From Puffinus mauretanicus (taxonomy: Eukaryota > Chordata > Aves > Procellariiformes > Procellariidae), in assembly GCA_023333565.1 (NCBI GenBank), contig JAJKFH010000374.1, positions 2,232,001 to 2,296,000 of the forward strand: a DNA stretch of 64,000 bases. Reading direction: 5' to 3'. Both the position numbers and the translations under genes were made by a program. Every line of letters starts with the position of its first letter. Position 1 is the first letter of the stretch. Shown here piece after piece: positions 36,943 to 49,280 of the stretch. Under the pieces are notes generated by a model that saw nothing but the letters and a program-made list of their open reading frames with translations, was not told the origin of the DNA and made no database searches.

Positions 36943-38938
36943 AATCAGCATGCTCACTTCATTAGCCTAGTACACATCAAAAAAGGAACACCAGTACTGC
37001 ATCTAAGCAGCAGCAACCACAGAGGGGGCTGCAACCCCTGATAATCCAGCCCTGGGCACTGGCTGTCCATTTAGGGTCTCACATCAGTAGCAGCAAGTAA
37101 GAAGCAGCTGAATAACAGCAGACAAGGTAGACAGAGATCACTCTGCAGTTAGGCAGATACAGGCATGGCCAGATCCAGCATATTCCCAACAATACCCCAG
37201 AGAGCTGCTTAAGCAGGAGTTAGCACTGACACTTCTTTGCTGCTTTTGGCTTTGGTAAGGATGGAGGTGTGACCATAAGATGGGTACTTCTCCAGTGCAT
37301 GCCACGATGGAAGGGAGAAGCTGGAAGGGAAAGTGATAAAGGTGGGAACAGGAATGTTTTTGCACTGTGTGGGAAGGTGGGCTTGACATTTACACTTTAG
37401 AGGAATTTAATTGGATGCAGAGCCAAGAGGCCACACTGGGTGGAGTGCTAAGTATACAAACTCAACCTGTAGACAAATGCCTTGCCTGATCTGGGGACTA
37501 TTCTCTGGGCTGCAGAATGTTCCCAGCCCCATCTTGAGCTCCACGCAGAAGGGCAACCAGCACTTGAGCAGACAACGAAGCCTCAGCAGCAATACAGTTC
37601 TTAAATGGGAAAGCTTGCTTTCAACAGCACAGTGTGGTTACCTCAACATACTTGGCCTGAGAAGGAATTGGAGTTGAAGGCGTTTGGTGGTTTTGGAGAA
37701 ACACATAAGGCCTTATTTCACCAAATACCTTTCTTTTTCTTTTTTTTTTCATAGCCAACTTTTTTCCTTTTGGGGATGTTATGACTGGAATGTACAGATT
37801 CCATGAGTTTGTTTTCTCCTCTCTTCTATTCCCTTGGACTTTCTCCCTCAGCTGCTTTCTCCATCAGAGGACTTTGCAGAACAACTTTCTTTGCATGTGC
37901 CTTGTGTTCTATGTGAGTAAATAAATCTTTTGGCATCCTGTTTAGCAGAGGTGCATGCTCTCTCTAACACCCATACTTACACACATTAAAACAATTAAAC
38001 CTATTTCTTTTCTAACCTTTTCTTGTTGCAGTCCCTTGCAGCTTGATGCACTTACATGCTTGGATCACAGATCAGCTCATCCATACTGGAACTGGATCTC
38101 CTGTGCATGCGTGAAAAAAATAATAAAGCTTGAATTCAATGAAGATAGGACAGTCAGCCAGAGCCAGAGGTTCTGCCCTTTCCATTCTGTTCTAGCATAG
38201 AAAGCAGAAAGAAAGGAACACTAATAAGTAAATTGAACATCCTGGCTGCTTTGGTACGTGTGTTCCCTCCTCGTTTGCTTTATAGTGCTTTGCTTGCTAT
38301 TCTCTATCATGTGAACAGTACAGAAGAAAGCCAGATCCTTTTCACTTGGAAGTTGATGATGTATGTACCAGAGTGTTGATTCAACTGTCTTTATGGCTCA
38401 AGAGTAACATGTTTATCTTTTTTTGTCCCCTCAAGCTTCTTAATATTAATAGGATGGGTCTATACAAAGCCCTAGCATTTATAAATGCCTTCACTCAAGC
38501 TTCCTTTTCTGAGGCTGCCATGCAGTTTGAACACAATCCTAGGCCAACTGTTTCCACATCCAACCATCCCACCCTACTCTCACATTTATACCACTTGCCC
38601 TGCTTATTGTAAGTTTCTCCTGGCTGATTTCCCGGAATATCCTTTGCCTCTGGCAAGATAATTGCACAAGTCTATAAAATACTCTCACCACAGACCTTAG
38701 CTGTTATGTATATGCTGTTCTCAATATACCCAGGGGGCTGGAAGCCTGTGAGAGAGAAGTGCTAGTTCCTGAAGAGTTAATTCTCTTTCATGTTCCAGAA
38801 ATCACACGGTTTAGAACAGTCGCTCCAAGTTTAGGGTTTAGGAATTTTTAAATCTGGGGGGAAAAGTTCAGGTTTCATCTACCAAGTGAGAAATAGCGAG
38901 TGGGGGTAGAGAGGGCTGGTCTTTTGTCAGCAAGAGAA

Positions 38939-38956
38939 GGGGGGGGGGAAAAAAAA
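38939..38956 (+). repeat. G10-A8 homopolymer junction
   Basis: Ten G followed directly by eight A. Likely length-variable. A single G-run is not a full quadruplex motif. Confidence 0.9.
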
Positions 38957-40197
38957 GGACTTTAAGTAAAGTGGATATTTTCACATCTTTTTTTTTTCAG
39001 TTCAATACTTAGTCTTCTGCTGAAAAGAAGGGCAAATGGAATATTTTAAGCTGCTGTCTTAAAGTATTTGATCCACTTACACTACACTTTTCTTAACTAT
39101 GCCCTTAACACACTAACAGAGAATGAATGTTACCAGCCAAATGCCAGTTGATGACACAGCAGGGACTAAAACCTCAGGTCAGTGACCTTTCATGGGCGCC
39201 ATGAAAAAATTCGGTTTTCTTTCCAAAATTAGAGAGTGGGGATGCTCATAGACAACACAGGCATGCTGGCAGACAACATTTGAGAGCTGGAAGTTTCAGC
39301 CTTTCATGGAAGTAATACATGACCATCAGCCATTCGCCTCTCTGCAAGGTGGCAGCTGCCAGTTCCTGCTACTTTCAGATCTCACGAGGGTCCGGGACCC
39401 ATCTCATTTCCTAGGCCTGCTCCAGCCCTTCTGCTGCCACTCAACATCTGCCCACTGCCGTCTTTAACACAGTCTCCATGGTAAGTGGTCACTGAATTAC
39501 ACTCTCAACCACTTCTTTGTGGGCAGTTGCAAAGCATTCTTCAGATAGTAGAATTTTTCACATTAAAAAGACTTTTTCTTCCAATTTGTGTGCATTTCTG
39601 AGGTTTGGTTCAGGCCACATTGTACATCTTGGTGACACCAAATGTCAGCACAGAGAATAAGTAGTATATGGGTTTTTACCTTTACTGTAAAGGGCAGACT
39701 CTATTCAACTGTCTTCACTTGCACTGTTTTTGTTTTGCGTGCGTGGTGGGGAAGAAAATGAAGAGTGGGTGTCTGTCAGTAAGGACCCCTGGCACTCAGG
39801 GAAACGAGGGTAGTCCCACAAGGGTTCTTTGTGTGATCTTGGGATAGGAAGCCAGACGTAGGTGTAATTGCAAGGACAACAGGCAAGGCATGGTAAAACC
39901 TTCATGGTCCAAGCATTTGTTTTCCCTGTGTCACAGCCCTAGAAATCCACAGTGGTGGCTGCTGAGGGAGGGCATAAGGCACCTAGAGCAGCAGGCACTG
40001 ATAGCAGATAATGGGAGAGTAGCTTCTTGCATAACAGCAGTTAGTGCCCTCAGCCTCAGGTCTCCTACTCCTGTCTCAACTCCCCATATTCCTCATATTT
40101 TTCTCATTGCAAGAACAGTCTGACCATGCTTGGGCACTGGTTTCCAACTCCACCCATGCCCTAGGGAGCATTGTGCCAGGTCTGCCCACAACCTCAA

Positions 40198-40295
40198 AGA
40201 TACTTAGGTATTTAGCCTTCCTTAAATTTAAGGCGAGTTGGATCCTTTGAAAACTCTGGGCCTGAATATCTCAGATCCTTATTTGCACCTTGGAC
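40198..40295. repeat. CR1/L3-like remnant
   Basis: agatacttaggtatttagcc, then tcctttgaaaactctgggcc and tgaatatctcagatcctt resemble sauropsid CR1-type 3' strings (ttaggtgcctaaatacctt, tttgaaaatctgggcctgat). The blocks are diverged and the strand is uncertain. Confidence 0.3.
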
Positions 40296-42845
40296 CTTTG
40301 GATGTATTAGCTCTTCTGACATCCTCCCAAGTTCATGAGTTCCTCAACCTACCGTCCTAAACATCTTTCTAGACCAGTATTATGTGTTTGTGTGTCCCTT
40401 CCTTCAGCCCTGTAAGGCATTCTCAAATGCTGACCTTCCTCCTAGCAGGCTACAATATGAAAGTGCACCTTCCACAGAAGAAAGACAGTTGGTTTTGAGC
40501 TCCTGGTGATCACAGTTTGGGCTGGTGTCACTACACCAGAGCTGGATCACTACCTGCTCTCTACATCCCTCATCATCTCAGAAACAGAACTCCAAGTTAA
40601 TTTTCACTTGCACATAGATGCACATTCTGGCATTTAAAGGAAAGCACTTCACTTTAACAGCAGAGTAATTGCATTGAAAAAAAGTGCTTTGCTTCAGCAG
40701 AAATCCCTACTTAGAAATAAAGAGGAACTTACTATTCAAACAAAAGATTAAACAAAGAATAGTGATTGCCACACTGCTCAGCAGCAAAGACACTGATCAA
40801 ATGTGATTGAACTCTGTCTAGGAGGATATTGATTATAACCACTTGCTATTCACTTTGATAAAATTAAAGAGGTTGGATTCTACTCGTAGTTACACCACAA
40901 GTTTTAGTAACATCACTTCGAATTTGTACTGCTGTCACAGGACAGCACACACCCCAAGTTTGTAATTCTTACCCTCCCCAGTTCAGTCTCTTTCATGTAC
41001 TTCATGGCTGAATCTCCACTGCTGAGGTTTAACAAGTACGAATGAAAAAGGCGATTCTTCAAATACACATTTAGGAAAATTTTTAAAAAGTAATAAAATA
41101 TCCAGTATGTCAGAAGCACAAGTTTTGTAGTGTGTCAGAACAGCAAATTTTATTTGGAGCTTGGGAAAGGAAAATATAAAACAATTCCATCAGTTGGTAG
41201 AAACCCAAAGAACAGTTTTATGTTAATACCCAAATTCAGAATTGCAAATTACACTAAAGAGTCCAGCACTGCTGGCTGAGCTGAATGAAGCACAAATGGA
41301 GGGAAAAAATTGAGTTAAAAAAAACCAACTTGCACACAAAACCCAACAACCCTTATTCTTATTTTACTCATCCACATGAGCAATACAGCTGAGGAGAGTA
41401 TTTCAACAATCTGTGTAATTTTATCTTTCCTGTGTTCTTCTTTGGATATTATGTGTCATCCCTGTTTGCACAATAGCCAAGTGCCTGATCCTGATTTCTT
41501 TGCCAGCCATACAGATCATAAATCAGAGAGCACAGCTCATAAATCATGTGCCACTGAATACTGAATCAAACTAAAACACCCAGGCAAAGATTCCACTTGG
41601 TAGGAGCTGCAGGACTTCAAGGGGGCTGGGGACAGCTGGAGTATCCCCTGAATACATGGGGATAGGCACAAGCACAGTCGTCCTCAGCAGTAAACATCCC
41701 CTGGGATGGTGCCTCAGCCAAGCTGTCTGCAGGGCAGCTGGGGTGCGACCCAGCCTGCTCCTTCTCCTTGGTCCATTTCAAGCCCATATCTATTTCCATG
41801 CCACGTACATGAACTGGACAATGCAACTTTTCCACCATGCCCCTGTAATCCAGTTCGTAAGTAGTCTGAGGCAAAAGGAGTCCATAAAATTCAGACTTGT
41901 GTGGCTAACAACTTTTGCTTTCAGTGACATGAAGGTTTCTTTCAGTTTTCCTCTAAGCTCATACTTATGGGAAGGCAACCAGTTAGCAAACAGCCCAGTT
42001 CTGCTCAGCGAGGCACTGCAGAAACATCCTTCTGAAGCTGTAACGCGGCCCTGAATGTACCACAGCTGCTCATATCATCCAGCCAGCCAGGCTGTTCATG
42101 AACACTCCTCAGTCCAGGCAAAAATGAGCCAAATCAATTTAAACATGAGATCTTTATAACCCCTTCCCTTTCCATTCATCCCCTCTGCAATGCACGATGG
42201 AGCACCTGCAGAGACATTGTGCCACAGCTAAAAAGAACCATGCCACATGCAGCTACAAAAACATATGCAAAGATCATCAGGAATGGGCTCAGCATCCAGC
42301 CCGCACCCCTTCTCACTGCTTTTTGCAGCAATACATCTCTGGATGTGGGTGGGGTGGGGAACATGCTTGTGCTTTGGGGAAGAGTAAGCTTGGAGTGACT
42401 CAGTGTTGTTTTTGGCTCTCGGTTTTTAGAGACATGGGGAGGAGAAGCTAAAAACATCCCCAGTGAGCTGAGAAAGTTTTCATTTTAGGTCTTTCTCAGA
42501 GCCTGATCTCTATTGTCCTGAGTAGTGCTGAAATAAATGGACAAAGGTCTCTTAGAGAAGGTCCTAGATGATACTGGATGGTAGGGGAACAAGAATGATA
42601 AAAAGCTGGAGGCATGGGCACAAAACCATGTGGCAGTGCCACTCTCCACAGGAACGTTTATCAAGCAATGGGCTACACCACTCTCATGCGTGTTTGGTGC
42701 CATTCGTGCATACACACCCTTCTACTTGTGCGCCCATAAAATGATCTCAAGAGAGCAAGGCAACTATCTCAGCATATCACGGTAATAACTATTCCTACAA
42801 TTCCATCTCGCTCCACTCCAGATCCTGACCTAAGTAATATAGGGA

Positions 42846-42950
42846 AATTTTACAGACAGAGAAGATGCAAGTGCTGAGTAGTGCCCAGATGCACAGACAC
42901 ACCCACCAAGCTGCTGGGAATAAAACCCACATGCCCCACACTATAAGGTA
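42846..42950 (-). repeat. MIR-like SINE
   Basis: aattttacagacagagaaga, gtgctgagtagtgcccag and gctgggaataaaacccac follow the reverse complement of MIR (cattttacagatgaggaaac, ttaagtaacttgcccaaggt, gccgggattcgaacccagg) in order over about 100 bp. Confidence 0.45.
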
Positions 42951-45479
42951 AAACATGCTATATTCCCAGCTGGTGGAGCCCCACTGAAACCTGGGGAGTT
43001 ATGCAACAGCGGAACAGGCCCAAAATTGAACATAAATATTATTTCCATAAATGCAGGCAAGATTTTGTTCCCAGTAATCTTTAGTGGTATCCACAAGCCA
43101 GAAAAATCTGCATTTGCATGCGATTCTTTTCCCCCCACCCCTCAAGTTCAGAAGAGTTTGGATCTATGGGCTTGGTTCAGTTGTGAACTCAGATTAGGAA
43201 AGGGCTAACGTTATCTCATAGGCTGCCAACAGAGGTAATACTGAAATGCATACACTGTCCACAGAAGGTTAATCTCCATTGGTAAGGGAATTAGGCTGAG
43301 GCAAAGGAATGACTCTACTAGGAAAAGAACTTCTGCTGCAGCTGTCATGCAGAGCTTTTTATGTATGAACAGGCTTGCGGTTAATAAGTACTTTATTTTG
43401 AGTTTGAAACGGTTGGGACTTTGAGTAGATTTTTTTTTTTTTTTTTAAGGTTTATTATTTCTTTTCAGAGGCTGAATCGAGCTCCACTCTGCACCCATCT
43501 GTCAGTTACGCAAGGGACTCATTTGGAGCTATGACCGTTTTCATTACTGGAAACACAGACCTTCCCTCTGCCGAGGCAGGCTTCAAAACAAGAAGCTGGT
43601 TGCCTCGGGACACACAGACACACGTGCACTCCATCCAAAAGATTTCAGAACCAACATTCGGAGACTTGAAGCCCAGCTCCTGCTAGACACTCAAGAGCAA
43701 GAAAAAGCCCCAGGAACCTCTTCTAATTTAATGGCATAGCTAAAAAGGCAGGCGCAATAGCAACCTTTGGCCCTATCCGGACCCTCCTCGGAATGTAACC
43801 AGCTGTGGAGAAAAAGCACAGCATAGTCTCACTGAAGGCCTGTGCAGCAGCTGCAATCCTCTGGCCTTTGTGGTAGCTCCAGGAAGCACCATACTACCTT
43901 TGAGCTCCCTCAGCACACAGCAACCAAGCTTATCTGGGCAGCGTTTTGTCTAACAGACATCTCCTGCAAAGCACTGTTTCTCACTGGCAAAGCATTCCGT
44001 GCTTTTGGTAACGCTTCCATCACCTGTTTCAGGTTCTCTTGTAACCACTATCATAGGGTGTAGGCCTACCAGAGACTTGTTATACATTAAATGCCATTGA
44101 AGTTTTCCGATGTCACGTGGCAGGAACTGCATGGGTGAAGGTCACCACCATGGTCAAGACACATAGAGAGGCCTTACTTCAGTACTGTCCAGCTAAGGTG
44201 CCAAGAAGTTGTACCCTCTACACATTGGACACCTGGAAAGTGAGTCAGATGCTGACCAATGTGTTTGGTGGACTAGCCCATAGCACTGCAAGACCTGACG
44301 TCCAGCTTAGCAAAGCCCAGCTCTGTGCCTATGTCCCTCCTAAACTTTGGTGGGAGTTTTGAAAGTCAGAAGAAAAACTGGTTTTTCCTCCAAAACTCCA
44401 GCAAGCTGCATACAATGAACACAGACATCTGTCACAAGCTCCTGGAGGAGTACACATTTGGGTTTTCGTCACCTTACATACAGAGACAGCATCTACAACA
44501 CATGAAGTCACTGAACCAAGGCCATTCATTTCCCCAACAGCAAGTTAGTTAAACTGAGCTGAAGATGTTATGGTGGATTATGTACAAGTAAAAATTGTGT
44601 TTTAGTGACAGTCCACTGGTTATATCCTCCTAAAGCTGAGATGGGGCAAAACAAAGTCTATAGGTTACAGTGAGAGAACTGCAGTTTCTAGAGCACAGGT
44701 AAGACCCTTCTAACTCTAGAAATCAAAACATAGTATGCCAAAATACCACTACTTTCTATTTCTTTATCTCCCTATAAGTAGTATCAGGTACCATCATATT
44801 TTCATGCCTACACTCTGCACTACAAAAATCCATTCTGCTTTCAAACAGACTGTTTTTCCAGGTACTAGATACCCATATCTCAAGATAACCCCCATGAAAT
44901 AAGGGACAGAGACAAGGACTAGAGGAACTTGGCTCCTGGAACAGATCAGTGTGGGTCGCAGGATCAGAACAAACAGGAGAGAGATGAAAAATGGAGATAA
45001 ACTCCTCCCTGTATGGGGTAAATTCCCAACACATGCCTGTATCCACCTTGCTACTCAGTTACAAGGTTTTGCTTTGAAGCGATGATCTACGGGTTATACC
45101 AAAACAAATGTAGAGTGCATACAGTTACTCTGTAACTAGTTGCTTCTAGTACAGTGTAAACACTCCAGCATGCACAGAAAAGAGGCTTTTTTCTCCTTAC
45201 CTTACTCTTCTTAAATTTTGGTTTATCTGCTTGCTAGTGAGAAAGAACACTAAGTAGCAGCAATAGTACAGTGCCTTCCTGCAACAGTATTCTGAAAACG
45301 ACACTTGTAAACAGTTCCATCAAGTAGAGAACAATAATGCAATTTGGCAGAAAGAATCTTAGAAGCCAAGTTACACAGAGAAATTACGGTTAAAATTACA
45401 TTAATCAAAACCAGTTAGGAAAAGATGAGAGGAAGACTCTGGCAGAACATGTCTGGGATGTTACCAATTAAACTTGTTT
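42951..45479. other. Non-coding stretch with one weak exon-like frame
   Basis: Unique sequence with a T17 run at 43430-43446. Directly after it lies the weak exon-like frame 43469-43686, given separately. The frame at 44117-44362 (81 codons) has no domains. No RNA gene recognised. Confidence 0.5.
43469..43686 (+). other. Weak exon-like open frame after a good 3' splice site
   Basis: A T-rich tract ending in ttcttttcag (43459-43468) looks like a splice acceptor with a strong pyrimidine tract. The frame starting gct at 43471 is open for 71 codons to tag at 43684-43686, with a balanced composition (A-E-S-S-S-T-L-H-P... to ...G-D-L-K-P-S-S-C). It has no ATG near its start, no recognised domain and no matching partner exon. 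The same frame is open upstream through the T-run to about 43429, so the open length is unremarkable. It could be an alternative terminal exon, a lncRNA exon or chance. Confidence 0.12.
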
Positions 45480-45580
45480 TTCTTCCTAAAAGGCAATAGC
45501 ATTCTTTTTAATTAGCCTCTGTCATTGTAATTCTAACAATAACCCACAGCGCAATTACTATTTGAGCTACTTGAAAACTT
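45480..45580. promoter_or_regulatory. AT-rich homeodomain-motif block (candidate enhancer)
   Basis: ttaattag near 45509, cattgtaatt near 45524 and gcaattacta near 45551 give several TAATT or CAATTA cores in about 70 bases of non-repetitive sequence. The texture is that of vertebrate conserved non-coding elements. Chance remains a serious alternative in AT-rich DNA. Confidence 0.2.
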
Positions 45581-45819
45581 AGAGCATGTGCCCAGTTTTT
45601 TAAAAAAACTACTCTGTGGACAACCAATGGGGCTGGGCTGAGACGAATAAACAGTTTACTTTTTCATTTCTGAAGCTAAGTTATATTACAAGATTTATTC
45701 AAATGCTGAGAAGCCATTCTGGGAATAGTAAAAAACAATCTACAACAAATAAATCAACTAGCTAGAAGAGAAATAAGCAGAAAGATATTTCTTTCCAGAT
45801 TTAGCTTTAATGTTCTCTA

Positions 45820-46070
45820 TGGAGCAACACATTGGCATTTATGAACCACCACAGAGCTCTGCACATACTATTGCATTACATGAGCTCACACCAGGCACAC
45901 GCTGGCATTTCTCCTATTACTGCTGATGCCATTGGCACTGAAGAAGTTAATGCCTGTAGGTTGCAATGCTAACCCCGTCTTGGCTAATCCTCTGGCATTA
46001 CTTTGCAACATAAATGCTCGGCTGAAATGAGATTAGAAAACTTAATGGCATTAATGAAAGCCTGACCTAC
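45820..46070. promoter_or_regulatory. Homeodomain/OTX-motif block (candidate enhancer)
   Basis: gctaatcc (OTX/PITX-type taatcc) near 45983, the reverse type gagattag near 46029, and ggcattaatg near 46046 lie within about 70 bases. Upstream are balanced-composition sequences with cattac and cattgg cores. No repeat family is recognised over this block. Function is inferred only from motif density. Confidence 0.2.
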
Positions 46071-46186
46071 AAAAACTCCTTTAAACACAGAAACACTGCA
46101 TTTTTTCAGCTTCTCTGGGCTGAAACACACAGATTCTCCAGTTTGCTCCACTGCTGCAAGTTCAGAAGTAGAAGTACAATACTTCA

Positions 46187-46222
46187 GACCTTCCAACCTC
46201 ACCAGAAAAATCTGTGATTCTA
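46187..46222 (+). repeat. Old avian-type CR1 3' tail
   Basis: gaccttccaacctcaccag followed by aaaaatctgtgattctag resembles the standard CR1 terminus in birds, ggtcccttccaacctcaacc then attctgtgattctg. Only the terminal 35 bases or so are recognisable. CR1 elements are usually 5'-truncated LINE copies, so a bare tail is normal. It supports a bird or near relative. Confidence 0.45.
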
Positions 46223-49200
46223 GCAAAGAAGGTTCATTAATAAGTTACATTTTGTCTCACTGAACTTGTACCAGATTCCAGTCTTCACAGTTATTTTCCT
46301 TCCTCCATCACCAAGAAACACATCTCTTCATTGGTACTCACCATGGTGTGAATTACAGAAGATAGTTAGGGAGGACAGGAAAGGTGACAGTTTGATAAAA
46401 GTTGCACCATGCATCAAGGGAAAATCTCAGTTCAAAGACAGCTCTAGAAACACATATTAAAACAATTACATATTAAACTTGTGAAATACATCTGTTCTTG
46501 TTGATAATCCCTTTTATATCCTGATTGTGACCTACACTCTATGCTGAAATATCTCAGTAGAGAAAAAAATCTGCAATATTTTCAAGTTCTTGCTTTTCTG
46601 TGGAAATGAGTATTGCTAAAAAGGTTACAGAACTCTTCATAGCTTTACTAGAAAACAGACTGCATAGCCAGATGTATCTGCTTCCCAGCTTTTTCAGTGC
46701 TTTCCCTGCAGCAACCCATACAAATGGATAGTTTCCCCTTAGACAATGTGATTCTCTGATACCCATTAAAGATCTAAAAAAGGCTTTTACAGTCAGCTCT
46801 ATATTACGGATGTTTATGGTGGTGGCCTTTTCCCCAAATATGTGAATTAGCCAATTCCCATCTGGCCACTTTCAACTTCCTTCTATTGTTACAGAAGGAC
46901 GAGACACGAAGCAAGATCACGAGTCAAGAGATCTGAAATGGCAGACATTATTTTTGCCTACACAAAATACATCCCCTCCCTCCAATTGGTGAGATACTCC
47001 CCCAACACACAGTACAAGATAAAAGTAAAACAAGCACTACGAGATATAACGAAGCACACTGGAGGACTAAGAGAAGGATTCAATGGTTATACAGATAATG
47101 AGAAAACATTCACAGTGACACTAAGTAGGATATGAGATATTTACCTTCAGGCTCCAGGATGCCAGCCAAACATTAACCACTAGGAATTCAGAGGAAAATG
47201 TCTCTAAGTAATGATACCGTATCATTATTTAATAGGATTTTACACCTTGCACTGAAGTATCTGGTAAAGTATTGCTCTGGATTGGAGTACCTGGCTTGAC
47301 CAACTGATGTTCAGAAGGGTGGAAATACTCGTATTTTGCCCTACAAAGGAGTAGCATGCAACTCATAGCAAAGGCTATACCAACCATGCTTTACAGCTTC
47401 GCATATTCTAGTCATGTGCAGTTTCCATTAGAAATAGGTATTTTAAAAGCGTCTCAGCTCTTTTACAGAATATAGTCTTAAAATAGCCCAGCATAAGACT
47501 TGTGGTATGCTGGCAAACACTACACGTTGGCAGCCAGTCTAAGACCACTGCTGGCAAAAACAGGACACCTGTTGTCAGTGTTCTATCAAACATGATCATT
47601 TTAACATTGGAAAAGTTTGGAATGGCTGCATAAAAACCTGTCTGATGCCAAATTAGCATACCAGCCAACCAGCTACTCAATTAAATTTTCAAAGTGTCAT
47701 CAGTCGATTAATGAACAGACATGAAAAATGTAGATAGGCTTATGGGTGAAACATAGTGCACGTCAATTTGAAATATTTACTTGCAAAAAAGGCATATGCT
47801 AAAAATAATATTTGAAAGACACCCAAATGTTGCGAACAGGTATTTCTAACAAAAGCCCCAATGAATGAAAGGGAATGACTAGAAATGCCTGGTGAAGCAG
47901 TCAGAAGAACGTTTTTAAAAAAGCCACGTCAGAGATTGAAGTCACAGCCCCAAAGCTCCTGTTACTAATCTGGGAACTGATGAACAAACAACAGGAATGG
48001 AATAGCCAGGATTCCACCAGCTAGGCTAGTTCTGCCCTTTAGTGCTCTCCTAGAGTGCCTTTTTTGTATTTTCTTTTTGGAAACAAGTGCCATGACTGTT
48101 TGTCTGTACGAGTCAGCATGATGGTAGCTTGAGAACAACTTCAAACTAAAGCCAAAGAAAATGAATCTGTGAGATGCACTGGAGAACAGACACATTTGAC
48201 AGAAGCATCTTGCATCAGCTTCTGCAGCAAGAGGGCTTTTAGAGGAACGTAGCTCAGCCAGAGCAGAAATACCCTGGGCACTACACTTTCTATTCCAAGG
48301 AATCCCAGAGACAGCACTGTTTATTTATAAGGCGACCCAGTTAGAGATACCCTGAGGCCAACATCCAGAGAACTTGCTTTTTCCAGTATGTGTATTGCTG
48401 CAAATTCACCTAAGACACTACTTCCAGAAAGAGCCTGAGAGAGGAAAACATCTGTGATTCAACACCAGCGATCGCAAAAATGCATCACCATTAATGTCAT
48501 CGTGATCTACCATGTATGTAGCACTGCCCAAGACTGCCAACATTCTTTCTAACACCAGTTAGGCTATGAGTTTGATCAATATAACTCTGGTTCTTACAGG
48601 AGCTACATTCATCAAACCCAAGGCTCAGCTAAGACTGAGGACACACTGAAGTACTCTTGAGAATTAGACCCGTAATATAAGGAAACTGTCTCATAATGAG
48701 AACAGTAAGTTTTTGAGAATACATGGAACGGGGAGCAGCAGAAAGATAAAGCTACCCCATTCATGTTTCCAACAAAGTGACAGCCTTGATAGCATGCCCT
48801 TGGTACAGTACCTAGTATCTGATGGGAACAGTTGTGTTACGTAGTAGAAGCAGCTCTGATTCCTCCAGGCACTGGATGCCACAGGGTAACAGTTTTACTG
48901 CCATCAGCCTGAACTGGTACCCTGTGGATAACACCCAGCTCCCAGATGCAGACTCAGCTAGATAGGTGTAACCAGGGAATGACTTCACTCATCTCCACAT
49001 TTATGTTGGCACAGCCAAAGCTAAAATCAGTGCCTTTGGAAAGGACTCAAGAGGAAATACTGAGCAGAAGGGTAAGGCAGATCTATAACACAAGAGAAAT
49101 AGGCAACCAGCAAAACAAAAACAAAAGGAAATTACTTTCCCATACATTTCTTTTGTCTCCTTTGTTATTGTTAATTCAGTAGCACCTTAAGACTCCAACA

Positions 49201-49239
49201 GAGATCGCTTCATTTTGCTAAGCACTGTATAAACATGCA
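46223..49239. other. Non-coding stretch, nothing recognised
   Basis: Unique sequence. Frames up to 90 codons (47408-47680 minus) have no domains. No RNA gene or strong repeat was seen. Confidence 0.55.
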
Positions 49240-49280
49240 GGGTGAAATCTAGGCTCCAGAATCAAAGTACAGTTTTGTTA
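49240..49280 (+). repeat. Short CR1/L3-like remnant
   Basis: gggtgaaatctaggctccag then aatcaaagtacagttttgtt resembles the sauropsid LINE end gggtgaaatcctggccccat then tgaagtcaatggcaaaact. Short and diverged. Confidence 0.3.

Larger units (their letters stand above)
36943..42845. other. Long non-coding stretch, no gene recognised
   Basis: Unique sequence. It includes T-runs near 37738-37750, a G10 followed by A8 (38939-38956) and a CR1/L3-like piece at 40198-40295. The 132-codon frame at 41656-42054 overlaps a minus-strand frame and shows no domain order. Confidence 0.55.
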
